From: Onchocerca volvulus
Lineage: Eukaryota > Nematoda > Chromadorea > Rhabditida > Onchocercidae
Reading direction: 5' to 3'
Assembly: GCA_000499405.2 (NCBI GenBank)
Contig: HG738141.1
Coordinates: 1,036,642-1,100,641 of the forward strand
DNA length: 64,000 nucleotides
Each line of letters opens with the position of its first letter. The first letter of the stretch is position 1. Position numbers and translations under genes: made by a program. This document shows, piece after piece, positions 11,901-24,400 of this stretch. Under the pieces are notes generated by a model. It saw only the letters and a program-made list of their open reading frames with translations. It had not been told where the DNA came from and did not search any database.

Positions 11901-14900
11901 TATCTTTTTAATTTGAATATCAAGCGAAATTTTTATTCCCGTTCTTTCTGTCTTTCTCCAATTTCATTGTTATGATTACAACGAATATTTTTTTAAAATT
12001 AATCTGTTGATAAAAATTTAAATTTATCGAATTCATATAGAAATTAAATTTAATATAGTTCCCAATTTCTGTTGTAGCTAAAAACTGGACAACCGAAACT
12101 AAAAGATGATGAGAATGAAATGCCAGCTGTAAGTCATGATCGACGAAGTAAATGCTTCTTTTTTTTTTTTTTTTAAATTTAATTTCGACTTTTTAAAAAA
12201 TATTGGCCAGAATGATGAAAGATATAGCATATTGATTTTTTTTCTTGAAGCAAATATTTAGCAAAACATTAGCATATTACATTCATCAAAATATGAAACA
12301 ATTTAGAATATTAAAAAAAAAAAAAAAGCATTTTCCGTGACAGCTAGGAATGATAAATCGATTGAAAAAAAATGTCAACAAACGGTGGCTGTAACCGGAA
12401 GAATAATGATTATCGGAGATCAGTTTGGAACTGATCGAAAGCATTTTATGATCGGAATTCTCGGAGTTCGTTTTCTTTTTTTCTTTTTTATCTCATATCA
12501 AATTTGTCGCTTTTTCTAATTGCATTTACCTTTTCTCGATTCTCGCATAACACAGGGTACAATAATTTTACAAAAAATGAATTTTTAAATTAATTAACTT
12601 CTAATCAACATATTAGATTTGTCAAAAAATCAATTTTCAGAACGAAAAAGACAAAAAATTTATTATTGATAATCGAGTGCTAGATTTACTTTCTAAGTCA
12701 AAAAGACTAACGACAGACAAAAGAAAAAGTTTGAAAAAGTATTGTTAATATATCAATACATATTTAAACTTGATAACGAGGATATCTTTTTTCCGGAATG
12801 TGAACGAATTATGAATCCGTTACGGAATATAATTTGATTATTTGCGCCATTTAATTTTAGATTTACTAATAATCGTTGCAAAAAAGAAAAAAAAAAAGAA
12901 ATTAAATTTGAAATTCTTCGATTTTTTATCAGCTCAAAAATCTAAGATCTGCAAATTTGAGTATAATTTAAATATTCGATATATTTAAGTTATCCTCGAC
13001 AACCTGTGTCAAGTGAATTTGGTACCAGTAGTACGGTAAAGAAAATAAGCCGAAATGATGTCGATCGTAGAATTTTTCAGCGGAAGAAATCGTTACCTCA
13101 TTTAATCAAAAAATCAATAAAACATGAAGATAGTAGGCGGAAAAAAAAATTATCGCAACAAAAACGCTCAAAAAAGTAAATCACAATGAAATGGAGTTTT
13201 TTATTGACTGATTAAATATTAACTTTTTGATTAAATACATGTATTAGCTTTATTTCCGGAATTTTTCATTTACTCAATTATAAATTGATAAAAATTTGGT
13301 GGACTGATATGAAAGTATTCTAAAAAATCAATATTCTATTCTATTCTGTACTATTTATTTACTTTATTTTATTCTATTCTTTCGCTTTTCTCGGACTAAT
13401 TTATTTTACTCTACGAATAATTTATCGTAATTTCGTTTGTTTATCCTGCAATAATATGCCTATTTCGAGAAGTTCTCCGTTTCTAGCATTTCTGCTAAGT
13501 TTATTGTAAATTCGAGAATTTGAAATAATTCTGAGAATTAAAAATCAATAATGAAAGGATTTATTTGCTATTACAATATTTTCTTGCTGCTAATATTTAT
13601 TTAGAAAACTTTCTCTGATCGAAGAAGCACCTTCTGAGGAACTTAGCTGGCATACGACAGACAAGAATTCACCTAAATCATCAACAGGCAAATCCTATGG
13701 AACTGATCAAAAAATTTCTAAAAAAGATAGAACAACAAAAAATGATGATAGCAAAAATGATTATAAGAATAGTGATAATGATAACAAAACGCAACAATCG
13801 ATATCATCTAAATATTCGGTAAATTTTGCCATTAATATGAAAAATATGATAATGTTATAGATTTCATACTTTGGCTTAATTAGATTAATTATTCACAGAT
13901 AGTCTTCTAAGCAAAGATTGTCTGTCATCTCAAGTTTTAATTCTTTTTTATATGAAAATTGATGAAAGTGATAGGTTAATTAATCTAGTAATAGGTTAAT
14001 AAAGATTAAATTTATAATCAAAGATAAATATGAAAAATGGAATGAAATAGAAAAGAGCAAAGAGAAGAAATTTTTGATGAAATAAAATTTTTCAATCATT
14101 AATGAAAAAAATGAATTACATTTTAGCAACGTTCCTCAGCAGGTGGAGAAATCAAAAGGCAAAATTTGGAAGTAAATTTTTTCGAATTTAAAAATTATAT
14201 ACTAAATACATAAATTTTTAACATACCTTTCAACATATTTCATTTAACAAATAGAGGGAAAGAAGAAAAAATATCATAATATTAGTTATTGATGATAACA
14301 GTAATGATAACAATAATGATAAATGATAGTTGTAAATGATTAAAATTGTTAACATCATATTATCTTAGAAGTGAAATTTTGCTTATCATAAATAATTGTT
14401 CTCAAAAATATTCTATCCTTTTTAATCAACTCTATTCGCTATCATTACTCATTTTCATAAATTAATTTAATGTTAGAGCGAATATTTAAATTATTATTAA
14501 AAATATTCAATCTACCGCTTCCTCCCTTCCTCGTCGTACGTAATCTTTACATTTTGAATATTTAAAATTTGGATATTTCACATCTCCTGATATTTTTTGG
14601 TTTCTTTTGATAAGATAATGATAGTCATCATCATCATCATTTTTTTTCAATTATAGTAATATTCAAGTTATCAGCTATTATATGATAATATTCAAAGTAT
14701 TATACAAATGTTTTTTCCTAATTTGTAGTTTAATTTACAGGCAACAACTGGGCAAATTTCAAGCAAAAAACCAACTGGAAATTTGAACGAAACAACTTTA
14801 CAAAGTATAATATCGTAAAATTTTAATAAGAACATTTACTAAATATTTCATTTGTTTTTGCAACAATTCAATTATTTTCTTCATTACATTCACGGATTTC

Positions 14901-16062
14901 TTTTTTACATTTCGCCTATTTTATTCAATGTTTTCTTAGAAAATTGAAAATTTGTTCAATTTTTCATTGTATTATTGAATTTTTTACAGAAATGCAATCA
15001 ATATTTCATCTTCTGAAAGAACCTGAAATACCACTTGCTGATAAAAAAGATACTATTATGGCGGAACAGGATGAAAGGCCTAGTACCAATGCATATTTTA
15101 TGGCAAGTGAAAGTGAAGTTAAAGGTATGCATGCCATAAATAATATGACATAATTAAATTTTTAGGTGACATTGAAATTTAATGGAAACTCGAAATGAAA
15201 CGGATTTTTTGAATCAGAATTTGTTAATTAAAACAGTTTGTCTATTGGCTAAAATAGAAAAGCATTCATTTACCTTGTGATATTTAAAATAACTTTAGCT
15301 AAAATTACAAATTATAGATCTTTGATTATTTTTTCATTCCTAAAAAATGCAAAAATCGATCGATGAATTTATCTTTATCGATAATTTGTCTAGAGATAAT
15401 TAACTTGGAAGCATTCCTCTTCAATCGAAATATAATTTTAGCCAAATTTTGAGTCATTTTTTAAGCAAATTTTCCACTGTTAATCGAACATTTCAAATTT
15501 TCAAATTAAATAAATGACTGAGAAATGCTTGCAAGTTGAATTATCAATTTTCAGATACACAAGCGGATATCATTTTTGATACACCTTTTCTTTATATGAT
15601 TGTTAGCAAATCAGAAATGGGACGACTTCTTGTTGCAAGCATGGGACGATTCGTTAGTTTTTCCTTCCCTAAAATTTTTCTTTTTTTTTTTTTAAATTTC
15701 AGTATATAAATTAAAGCTGTAAGTTTATTTAACGGAAATGACAGAATAGATTAGAAACAAAAACAAAATAGAATTTTGGTCTATATTAAAAATAATCTTA
15801 TTAAAAAAAGAAAAAAACTTAATTATTTGATTATTTACCCATTTAATTATTTTCATAAAATATTGATTAATTTGGAATTGCATGTGCTACTTATTTATTT
15901 TAGTTCTTATTATTTCATTTATTGATTAAAATGTTTAAATATTCTGATACATTACAGACAAATATACAGGAAATAAATCCACCAGAAAATATGTATGATA
16001 TAAATATGCCAATATTATCAACAGATGATAATATTAACAGAAATATACATCAGAATACCTGA
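8979..16062 (+). CDS. Divergent serpin-like protein with a ~310-residue insertion in the reactive-centre region (first exon not found)
   Basis: Eighteen exons join in frame: 8979-9079, 9661-9793, 10116-10288, 10369-10488, 10645-10827, 10907-11004, 11164-11269, 11530-11775, 12078-12147, 12344-12465, 12641-12738, 12990-13175, 13605-13818, 14127-14171, 14741-14804, 14990-15124, 15555-15652, 15958-16062; at least 764 residues against 350-420 for serpins. Serpin landmarks in order: helix A DFGIRLL; NLSISPLHI (usual N-x3-SPxSI); ATRGNVEYVV (usual T-x-GKI); T and W at the ends of the strand 3A segment; FQPKKLFSQDFLKLLNAKKL; FSPDKAEFGMI; near the end FDTPFLYMIV with MGRF. Between residues ~386 and ~697 is a Lys/Ser/Asn-rich, probably disordered insertion. 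Several invariant serpin residues are replaced, so protease inhibition is doubtful. TVAVTGRIMIIG may be a remnant hinge. Start codon and any signal peptide lie in an unseen upstream exon. Confidence 0.75.
9417..9458. repeat. 16-bp inverted repeat in the first serpin-like intron
   Basis: Arms 9417-9432 and 9443-9458 pair with one mismatch around a 10-base loop. The flanks to about 9515 contain further GGAT-containing words. Possible hairpin or cluster of protein-binding sites. Confidence 0.75.
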
Positions 16063-18416
16063 TGTAATTGGGTTATCTGATTATCCAATATATGAAGCAT
16101 TTGAAAAGTTCGAGAAAAAATGCAAGAAAAATCAGAAGAAAATCAAATCCTTTTTGTTCATTATACTTGAATACAATTAAATTCTTTTTTTAATTATTCT
16201 TTTTTTTTTTATCATTTTATATTTCTTTTCAACTTCAGTAAAAGTTTTCTCGTAATTTATATTTAATTACAAAATTTTGATTTAAATGTGTTAAAGGATA
16301 AAAGATATTTTTAATAATGTGAAATATATTCTAATTAATCATCATTTATTCTTAAAAATCGTTAAATTCTATGAATTTTCAATGAAGCCATTATTAGAGT
16401 ATAATATTTTGTTTCATGCAGTAGCAAATTTCCCACTAATTAATTATTCGAAATCATATTACAGCAAAAAGTTGCAAAAAATTATATTAAAATGAAAATA
16501 TTTCATCAAATTTGCAATTTTGCAAAATTTGATTTTATTATAAGCTGCAAAAATTATTTTTTCATTTGTTGGGAAATGATTGATTAAATTACTGGTGATA
16601 ATTAAAATAATGCAAGAAATGATACATGAAAATAATCAGAATATAAAAAAGAAAAAAAAAAAACGAAGAAATCAGAGCTGCCAATGGTTCTGCACAGATT
16701 ACAGTATCTGGATAAAAATGAAGGGATACGATATGGCATGAAAAAATCGTAGTAGATTATTACCGTACGTCTGAGATACACATCTGATGAGACTGTAGCA
16801 TCTCAATTCTATCTATATCAATATCAACAATTATTAATAACGATTTGGCCTCTTCTGATTACGATAAAAATGCTGCCAATAGTTTAACATCTTCTGCGAT
16901 TGTGATTTTTGTGATTTTCATGAAATATTACTATTGTACTTTTGGAAATTCTAAATAGCAACACATTTGATAAAACTTATCATATAATTTTATTTATATC
17001 GATAATTATTAGTAATAATTTGAAACTTTTACAGTTACGATATAAATGCCACTTAACGACTTATCATTTTTATGATTATGATATAAATGTTATTAAAACT
17101 CTATGATTACGGTGTAAATGATAAAACTCTTATGATTACGGTGCAAATGATTGCTAGAATTACGGTAAAAATGCTTTTACTGCTAATTACAAATTAAAAT
17201 AATTTGTCTAATATGTAAAAGTTTATTCTCTCTCTGTTTCATAACGCGCCCAGATTTGGGCGGTGTGGTTTGTTTGGTTTCGTACGAATTTCAGTTTTCA
17301 TTGGAGTTGATTGCTGAAGATGAGGTCGAGGGTTGGTTGTGGGTCAAAGGGTCGATTAGATGAGAGGTCAAGCGGAGAGTTGGAATAAATTAGGTAATTC
17401 TGAGGCTATAGTGTATTTCGACTGAAATTTTTTTGTCTGTCTATTTAGTTAGAAATGTATTGAGATTTTAATTTATGCAGAGGTTTCATTTTTTTTTTTG
17501 CCCGAAAATTGCTCATTGTGATCTTTCATCCATTCATATAACTTATCAGGTTGTAGTTTTAAAAGGGATTGAATAAGCAATGAAGATAGGTAGAAGGAAT
17601 ATGAGTGCAAACAATATCGACCCACGTACAAGGAGTTATTAGTGTACTGATACCAGTAAAGATTATCATAGTATTGATAACTCTTATCTCTTATAGAAGA
17701 AATAACTTTCTTCTGCTGGGAGATTTTTCTCCAAAAATTGCTAGAGCATCATGCAGTCGGATTTAACTGTGACTTTTGATTATACTGCACTTATTTCGTT
17801 TTACAGTTGGATAATTATCCATGACTTTTTGATCATTTTATCATTTTATGATTTTTTTAAATTCAAAATTGCAAAAGGGAGGAACGAAATGATTATTAGC
17901 TTACAACTGTGAAACTTAGGCTACCTAAGCGAATGATTAAAACGAAATAATGAAAGTAATCGTAAGTTATATTATTTTGAATTAGAGAGAAAATGAACAG
18001 TGATTAAAACTAAGTATAAAAGAAACAAAAAAAAATCTCAGATTCAAGCACGCGAAATAAAAAAATGTCGTAAACTTGTATATCCGTAAAATAGGAAAGG
18101 ATCTTAGATATATTTGGAAGATACGAAGATTATGTACAGGTAAATTGAGTGCAAATTGAGATTATGTATAGGTAAATTTACATGAAACGGGAAAAAAACC
18201 CATGTATAAAGAACAGGGAAAAGGCCATAGATTTTCAATATTTTCATATTTTAGTGTTTAAAGTTTATGATTGAGAAAATGATTTCTATTAATATTTATA
18301 AATCATTTTTAAGGATTGTCGATTTCTTTCTTATTAGATAGTGTTTTTCAATATTCATTCAACGGTTTTCACAAAGATCGCACGTCAGGAAGTGTCATTT
18401 GCCAGGACACGGCACG
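16063..18416. other. Intergenic region between the serpin-like gene and exportin-7
   Basis: No coding exon is supported. The left part is very AT-rich and holds the serpin-like 3' end. A series of ATTACG-containing words lies at 16857-17172. The right part, including a GC-richer patch near 17245-17400, should contain the exportin-7 promoter. Confidence 0.6.
16857..17172 (+). repeat. Dispersed copies of a 16-base word, GATTACGRTRNAAATG type
   Basis: Six near-copies begin at 16857, 17034, 17074, 17105, 17134 and 17157. The last five are spaced 23-40 bases apart. Consensus is roughly GATTACGGTRTAAATG. This may be a decayed tandem repeat or a clustered binding site. Confidence 0.65.
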
Positions 18417-21400
18417 ATGGATACTGAAATACGGGTATCTTTATTATTGTTAAATTTGCAATTAAGCGTGAAATTTGATAAAATCCAATTTGTAATATGA
18501 GACATTTTATTATTATATTATTGAAACTTTTTATGACATGTGCCCATACTAGCTTACTTCATTTAGTAAATTATTGTGGGCACATGTTTCAAAGCTATTG
18601 TAATTTTTGATTAAAATATAGTTGCAGAGAGAATACATTTGCAAGAAGTTCATTTACTCGTAAGTTGGGTTTTTTTTAGGAGCATATTTGCCTTGAGCTG
18701 AGGGTAGAAATATATTCGATTTGAGTAAAATTGTGTTTGCTAAGAGCTGTCTAAACATATGAAAAAATGAATATTTCAGTCATTTTTCAGAAGAAATGTT
18801 ATTTAATAGATAACGATAAATATTTATAGGCACTCGACAATTTATGTAAAGTATTGTATGAAAGTATTGATGGTACGAGAAGACTTCAAGCAGAACAAAA
18901 TCTAGCCGAACTGACGTCATCGCCTGATTGCTTGAGGCGATGTATGTTACTTCTTCAAAGCGGAACTGTACGTTATTTTTGTGTTAATTCCAAAATAGCT
19001 TAATCAAATGAAAATGTAAATTAAATTTTTGTGTTTTCTAAAGGGCAGAAAGATTTTCTTTTTTCCTAAAAAGATGTGTTGAAAAAGACGGGAATTCCAT
19101 TAAAAATATAATTCTCAATCTTTTCTCCAACATCTTTTTGTATTGTCAAATTTTTAAATTTTTGAATAGACCGTTTTTTTTATAATGATTCTTTAAATTT
19201 GTATGTACATTGTATGTGAATAAAGATACCTTTCTTTACTCTCATATTATTGTGTCATTTAGTTGTTTCTTAGTTTTATTAATTCTTATTAAGTTACATA
19301 AAGATTTAAAATTTTAAATTCAACATTTCAGGCGCCATTCGCTCATATGGTTGCAAGCAATACGTTAATGAAATTACTTAGCTCCAAGATTGGCGTATCT
19401 TTACAGCAGCGATTAGAATTGAGTAAGTTTTCAATGAAATAATTTTGAATAAGATTTCCCCGGTTATAATGATGATTTTTATGAAGAATGGAGATGAAAT
19501 AAATTATGGTTTAACCTTCACATAAGAGAAAAAGTATGATTTCTTTTGTAACATCTTACTCCGATAATTTGGAATCCAGGTTAAATGTTATTCTCACTAA
19601 CAACTCTTTAATTAGAAAAATACCAAAAGTTGTAAATAATACATCATGAATAAAAAGAGATTTGTTCCAAAAGGATGGCTTCGTTAAAAATTTTTATGGT
19701 ATATCTATTTCGGCTTTAGATATTTGCTATCTATATTACTTTTATCTACTGGATTAGGATTAAGGTTAGGTTTCATGAAAAATTCAACGAATATTTTAAT
19801 CTGATGTTTGCAATCTAATGAAAATCCATTGCACTTCTAACTGTACTAGTCATTTTACGACAATTTGTAATTTTAGATACATACTTGCTTAATTATTTGG
19901 ATGAACGATCAGCAACATTGCCACCATTTGTACTCTCCTCTTTATATCAGCTGTTTGCTAGAATAACAAAGCTCGGATGGCATGATTACGATATGGAGAG
20001 TCAAACTTTTCCATTTCGTGAACCGGTTTCTACAATCATCAAACTTGCAGAAGTAAGTATAAGATCATTTTCTCTTATGTAATAATTAAAGGTCAATTTT
20101 TTTGTTCCTATCTGTTAGAGGAAATCATTAATTTGTAATTGAGAAGAACACGAATGATTGTTCGAAATTATATGATTTAATAAGCTGCTTTTCATTCTTT
20201 TTTTTAAGTTGGATATATTCTGTTTAAAAAAACTTCCTTCTTTTAGAAAAATTCGGATAAAGGTCCACTGGCCGTACAGTTATTGGCAGTGTTAGTATCA
20301 GATATCAATTCGGTGAGTTTTCACGAAGTTTCGATAAAATATCACAGCAACTTTTTCTCAGAAATCTCATGATTGAAGTGTTGGAGGAAATTTTTTTAAT
20401 CAATATATTTGATATAAAGCAATTCGCTTTTATAGAATTGTTTTTACGTTATGTATTCAGAATAACCTATCACAAAAAATATATTGTGATGTCATGGAGG
20501 ATTTGTTTCATTTTCCGAATACTGGTAGTAAAGCAGTAAAATGAAGTTTATGCAGTATATGTTGTAAATGACGTTTTATTTGAAGAAATTTTTAATTTAA
20601 AAAATTTCTTAGATTGCACGAATTTTTTTATGTAATTATTTCCGTGTGGAAATTATAGAGATGAATGTTTTTAAATTTTTATATTCCCAATTTTTTTTTT
20701 AAATATAATTTTAACTTAATTTTTTCTCATTTCATTTAATCAGGAAATTTTGTTGATCCGTATCTTTTGTCTATATATTTGATCTCATCCTGGGAACTCT
20801 AGTGATTCATCAAATCTTTTTGTGAAACGTAGTCGTTTGTCAAATTATTGTTTTTTCATATTGCCATGTCCCATCCGTAGTTTTTTTTTCCGAGGAATCA
20901 CTAGTGTAATGCTGCCATGCAATCATGTCTTCTAGGATACTATTCTACTTTTTATGTCCAAGTAGTCTCAATGGTTTTTAATCGAATTACTGCATTAAAT
21001 TTCTTTGACATAATATAAATCGTATGTTTATCAAATTACTAGATTTTGATATATTCAATCTTTTAAATGTTAACAAAATTAATTTTTTGAAACATGCATT
21101 TTCAGACCATTGGTTTTGAAACCGTCACAAAGCAGCGGAAGACTGCATCAAGTTTCCGTGATGGATATTTGTTCGACATCTTTGAATTATCAACATCAAT
21201 GCTTCGAAAAACTATGAGTGGTGGTAGGATAAATGAAAGAGAGGTATGTAACAATTAAACTAAATTTCACAAAATCTAGTTTCTGTCGGTTTGAAAATGA
21301 CTTAATTTTTGTAGTTTAATATCATAATATGTAAAGATATTTTTGAAGCTTCAATTAAGCCAAAAGAAGTTATGCATATTTTGTTGCTGATGAATCGATA

Positions 21401-24400
21401 GAGGTATAAACGAAGCATAGATAATTGTATTATTTTGCATGAATGACTTTGTTTAATGGCTTTTATTTGTTCAATTCATTTTCTAATCTTAGCAAAGTAA
21501 TTTGCTATTCGTCTGGTCTCGGAACTGCAGAAAATTGAATATTAAAATTATCAGATTAAATTGGCGAATTTGTTCTTTTTAGCTTTCAACAGTTAGCTGC
21601 TTGTTACAGCTTTCTTTAAACTGCCTTTCTTTTGATTTTATCGGCAGCTTAGCGGATGAAACAAATGATGATAATGCAACCGTCCAAGTACCGACTCTGT
21701 GGAGGCTAGGTTATTTTTCGCATTTATTGACATAAAGAAAAAACTTAAACTATTCCGCTCCCACTCAGATAATATTGGTAGAATTACTTCAGGCTTTAAA
21801 TATATGATTTCAATGTAAATACGATTATTCGGCATATTAGTATTTTGCACAACTATTACCTATATCTATCTTTATTTTATCATCTTATTTTATCATTATC
21901 ATGTGTGCTGTTTGTTTCAAAAAGTATATAAAATGATGATATCTTTAATTATGTTGCAGAATTTAACAGCAAGAATTTTTTTTCACTTTAGCATTTACCG
22001 ATGGGGAATTAATAACGATGTTTTTTCGTTTGTACAATGAATTACCTATTGAATTGACTACACGAGTGTTGCAAAATATTGTGCAGTTGAGTTCCCTTAG
22101 ACGAACATTATTTTCAAATCCAGAACGACAGACATATCTGACACATATCGTCAAAGGTGTTAAAGGAATTATGGAACAACCGGATAAGCTTCGGCAGCAG
22201 GTATTGCCTGGGAATGTCGTGTGCTTTAATGTAATAGTAGCTGAAAATAAATAGTGGAAAGAATTTGATGTATGTAGATAACATATTTTTCGTATTATAA
22301 TATCTTTGTTAACATCATAATACCGCTCTTAATGTTATTATGATTTCAACGTAGTCTTGCATTATTCTTTAGCATTAGCTATTAAATTAAAGATTCAAAT
22401 TTTTTTCAATATTTCGTTTCTAATTATTTTAATATTTGGAATTATCTTTCACTTCGTGAGTTTGACTCTGTAAGTGATTTGCATTTTCAGGAGAGTTTCC
22501 ATGAATTTTGTCGCATTGTTTCTCGCTTGAAAGGAAATTATCAATTAATTGAATTGATGAAAATTGAAGAATATCCCACAGTTATCGCTCTTCTGGCGAA
22601 TTTCACTGAACAGAGTTTACGAGTAGGTTTTCGTATCCTATGTTTCTGTTTCCGGATACAATTCATAAGTTTGATGTGCCATTGCTCACTCTTTGAGTCA
22701 TCAACTTTTGATAGAAATTAAGCAGCAATGATTAGACGTGGTGCTGCAATTCTTTTCGGGAAGCTCGATTTGCGGTCTTCAAGATAAGCCGTTATCCTCT
22801 TTCAATAAGTCGGGCAAATTGAAGAAATTGCACTGTTTTGATGAAAAGATCAGGATGTTTGATAAGTTTTTATAAGCTTCAAAATTTTTTATTAGATTTT
22901 TATTTCAGGCATACGAATTCTCAGCCAATAGTACTTACTACTTATTATCGTTTTGGCAGCGTATGGTTTCATCGGTACCATATGTGAAAGCTGCGGATCC
23001 ACATCTGCTCAATTTATACTGTCCCAAAATTACTGCTACTTATGTAGAAAGTCGTTTACAATATGCACGAGCTGTTGCAAGGTCCATTCATCTTTACGAA
23101 CGAAACATTTTTAGCAAGTAGTTCATAATGATATGTATCTTTTCATTTATTTATATCATCATGCACTTTAGGTTACACTGCGGTATAAAATATGCTTATG
23201 TCAAGGGCTTCTTGAGTTCGAACTTGATCAGACTAGAGATAGAATATGGAATAAAATATCTTCCTTTTATCAAATCCATTTTTCAAAAAAGATTGAGATC
23301 GCTGAGGATGATGAAAGAAAAATCAGTTAGTTTTGAAATTGGGTGAGCTTAGTTCTAAGAGTCAGGAAGGAATGTACTTACAGTGGCTCTGGCTTCTAAG
23401 AGAGAAACGCACGTACGGTAAATTAAACTGGTGCAAAAAGAGTTTAGGACATGCATGGCGCACTTAGTTTTATTACTTTTTGATTTTTTTGCTTCTTGTA
23501 TTTCCAGTTTTCTTTTTTCTTTTCTTTTTTTTTTCGGTGAAAATTTTGAATAAAATTTCTAATGATTAAATTAATTTTTAGTGAACTCTCACCTTTGGTG
23601 TGAAAGATCTTGCTTTGAGGTACTTCTTACTGCCATATCATTTTTAAATCCCTACTCCCTACTGTTTTCTATATTCCGAATGTTTACAGAGGTGATATAG
23701 GTGACGATCCGTTAGATGATCAAGGTGCGATTCAGCAAGTTATGGAGCAAATTGCTATTATTTGTCGTTGTGAATATGAAAAATCAGCAGAGTTAATTAT
23801 ACGCTTATTTGATCATGACTATACAATATACGAGCATTCAGCCAGTAATCCTTCGGTATTCTTTTTTAAAATTCATTTCCAGACCATCATGCAATTCATT
23901 TTCCGTTTTTACTTTTCGTGAAAATTTTAACGAATTTATGAATTTAAGTCAAAATTTCTCAAATTACAATCAGAAAAATTGATCTTAGTTGTGATTATAT
24001 GATGATGAGAATATGTTTGGACAATGCAGAGGTTTCAAGATAAATTTTTGTTTGAAATGAAAGATAAAGCATTCAATGGAGACATTGGGGAAAGTTATAA
24101 AATCTGTAAACCAAAGTTCAAATTTCAGTCGGCTGAAGCACGTGAGTCAGTAGCTTGTTTGACATGGTTAGTAACGATAATTGGCGCAGCAATACAGGGT
24201 CGAGCATCATATAGTAACTGTGAAGAGCATGATATTGTTGATGGAAATCTAATTTGTAGGTTGGTACCACTGTGTCTTCTTTTTTCTTTTTTTTTTTTTC
24301 TTAGTTGCTAACTTTTAATATGTAAATTCTCATCATAGATTGGCATGAAAATTCAATTGTTGGAGCGAAAATTTAAAAGTTGATAAAAAAATATTAGAAT

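Noticed and set aside
19755..19775. Second telomere-like patch (TTAGG-containing words)
   Set aside because: Words are irregular and not in hexamer register; only the 2823-2858 tract is convincing.
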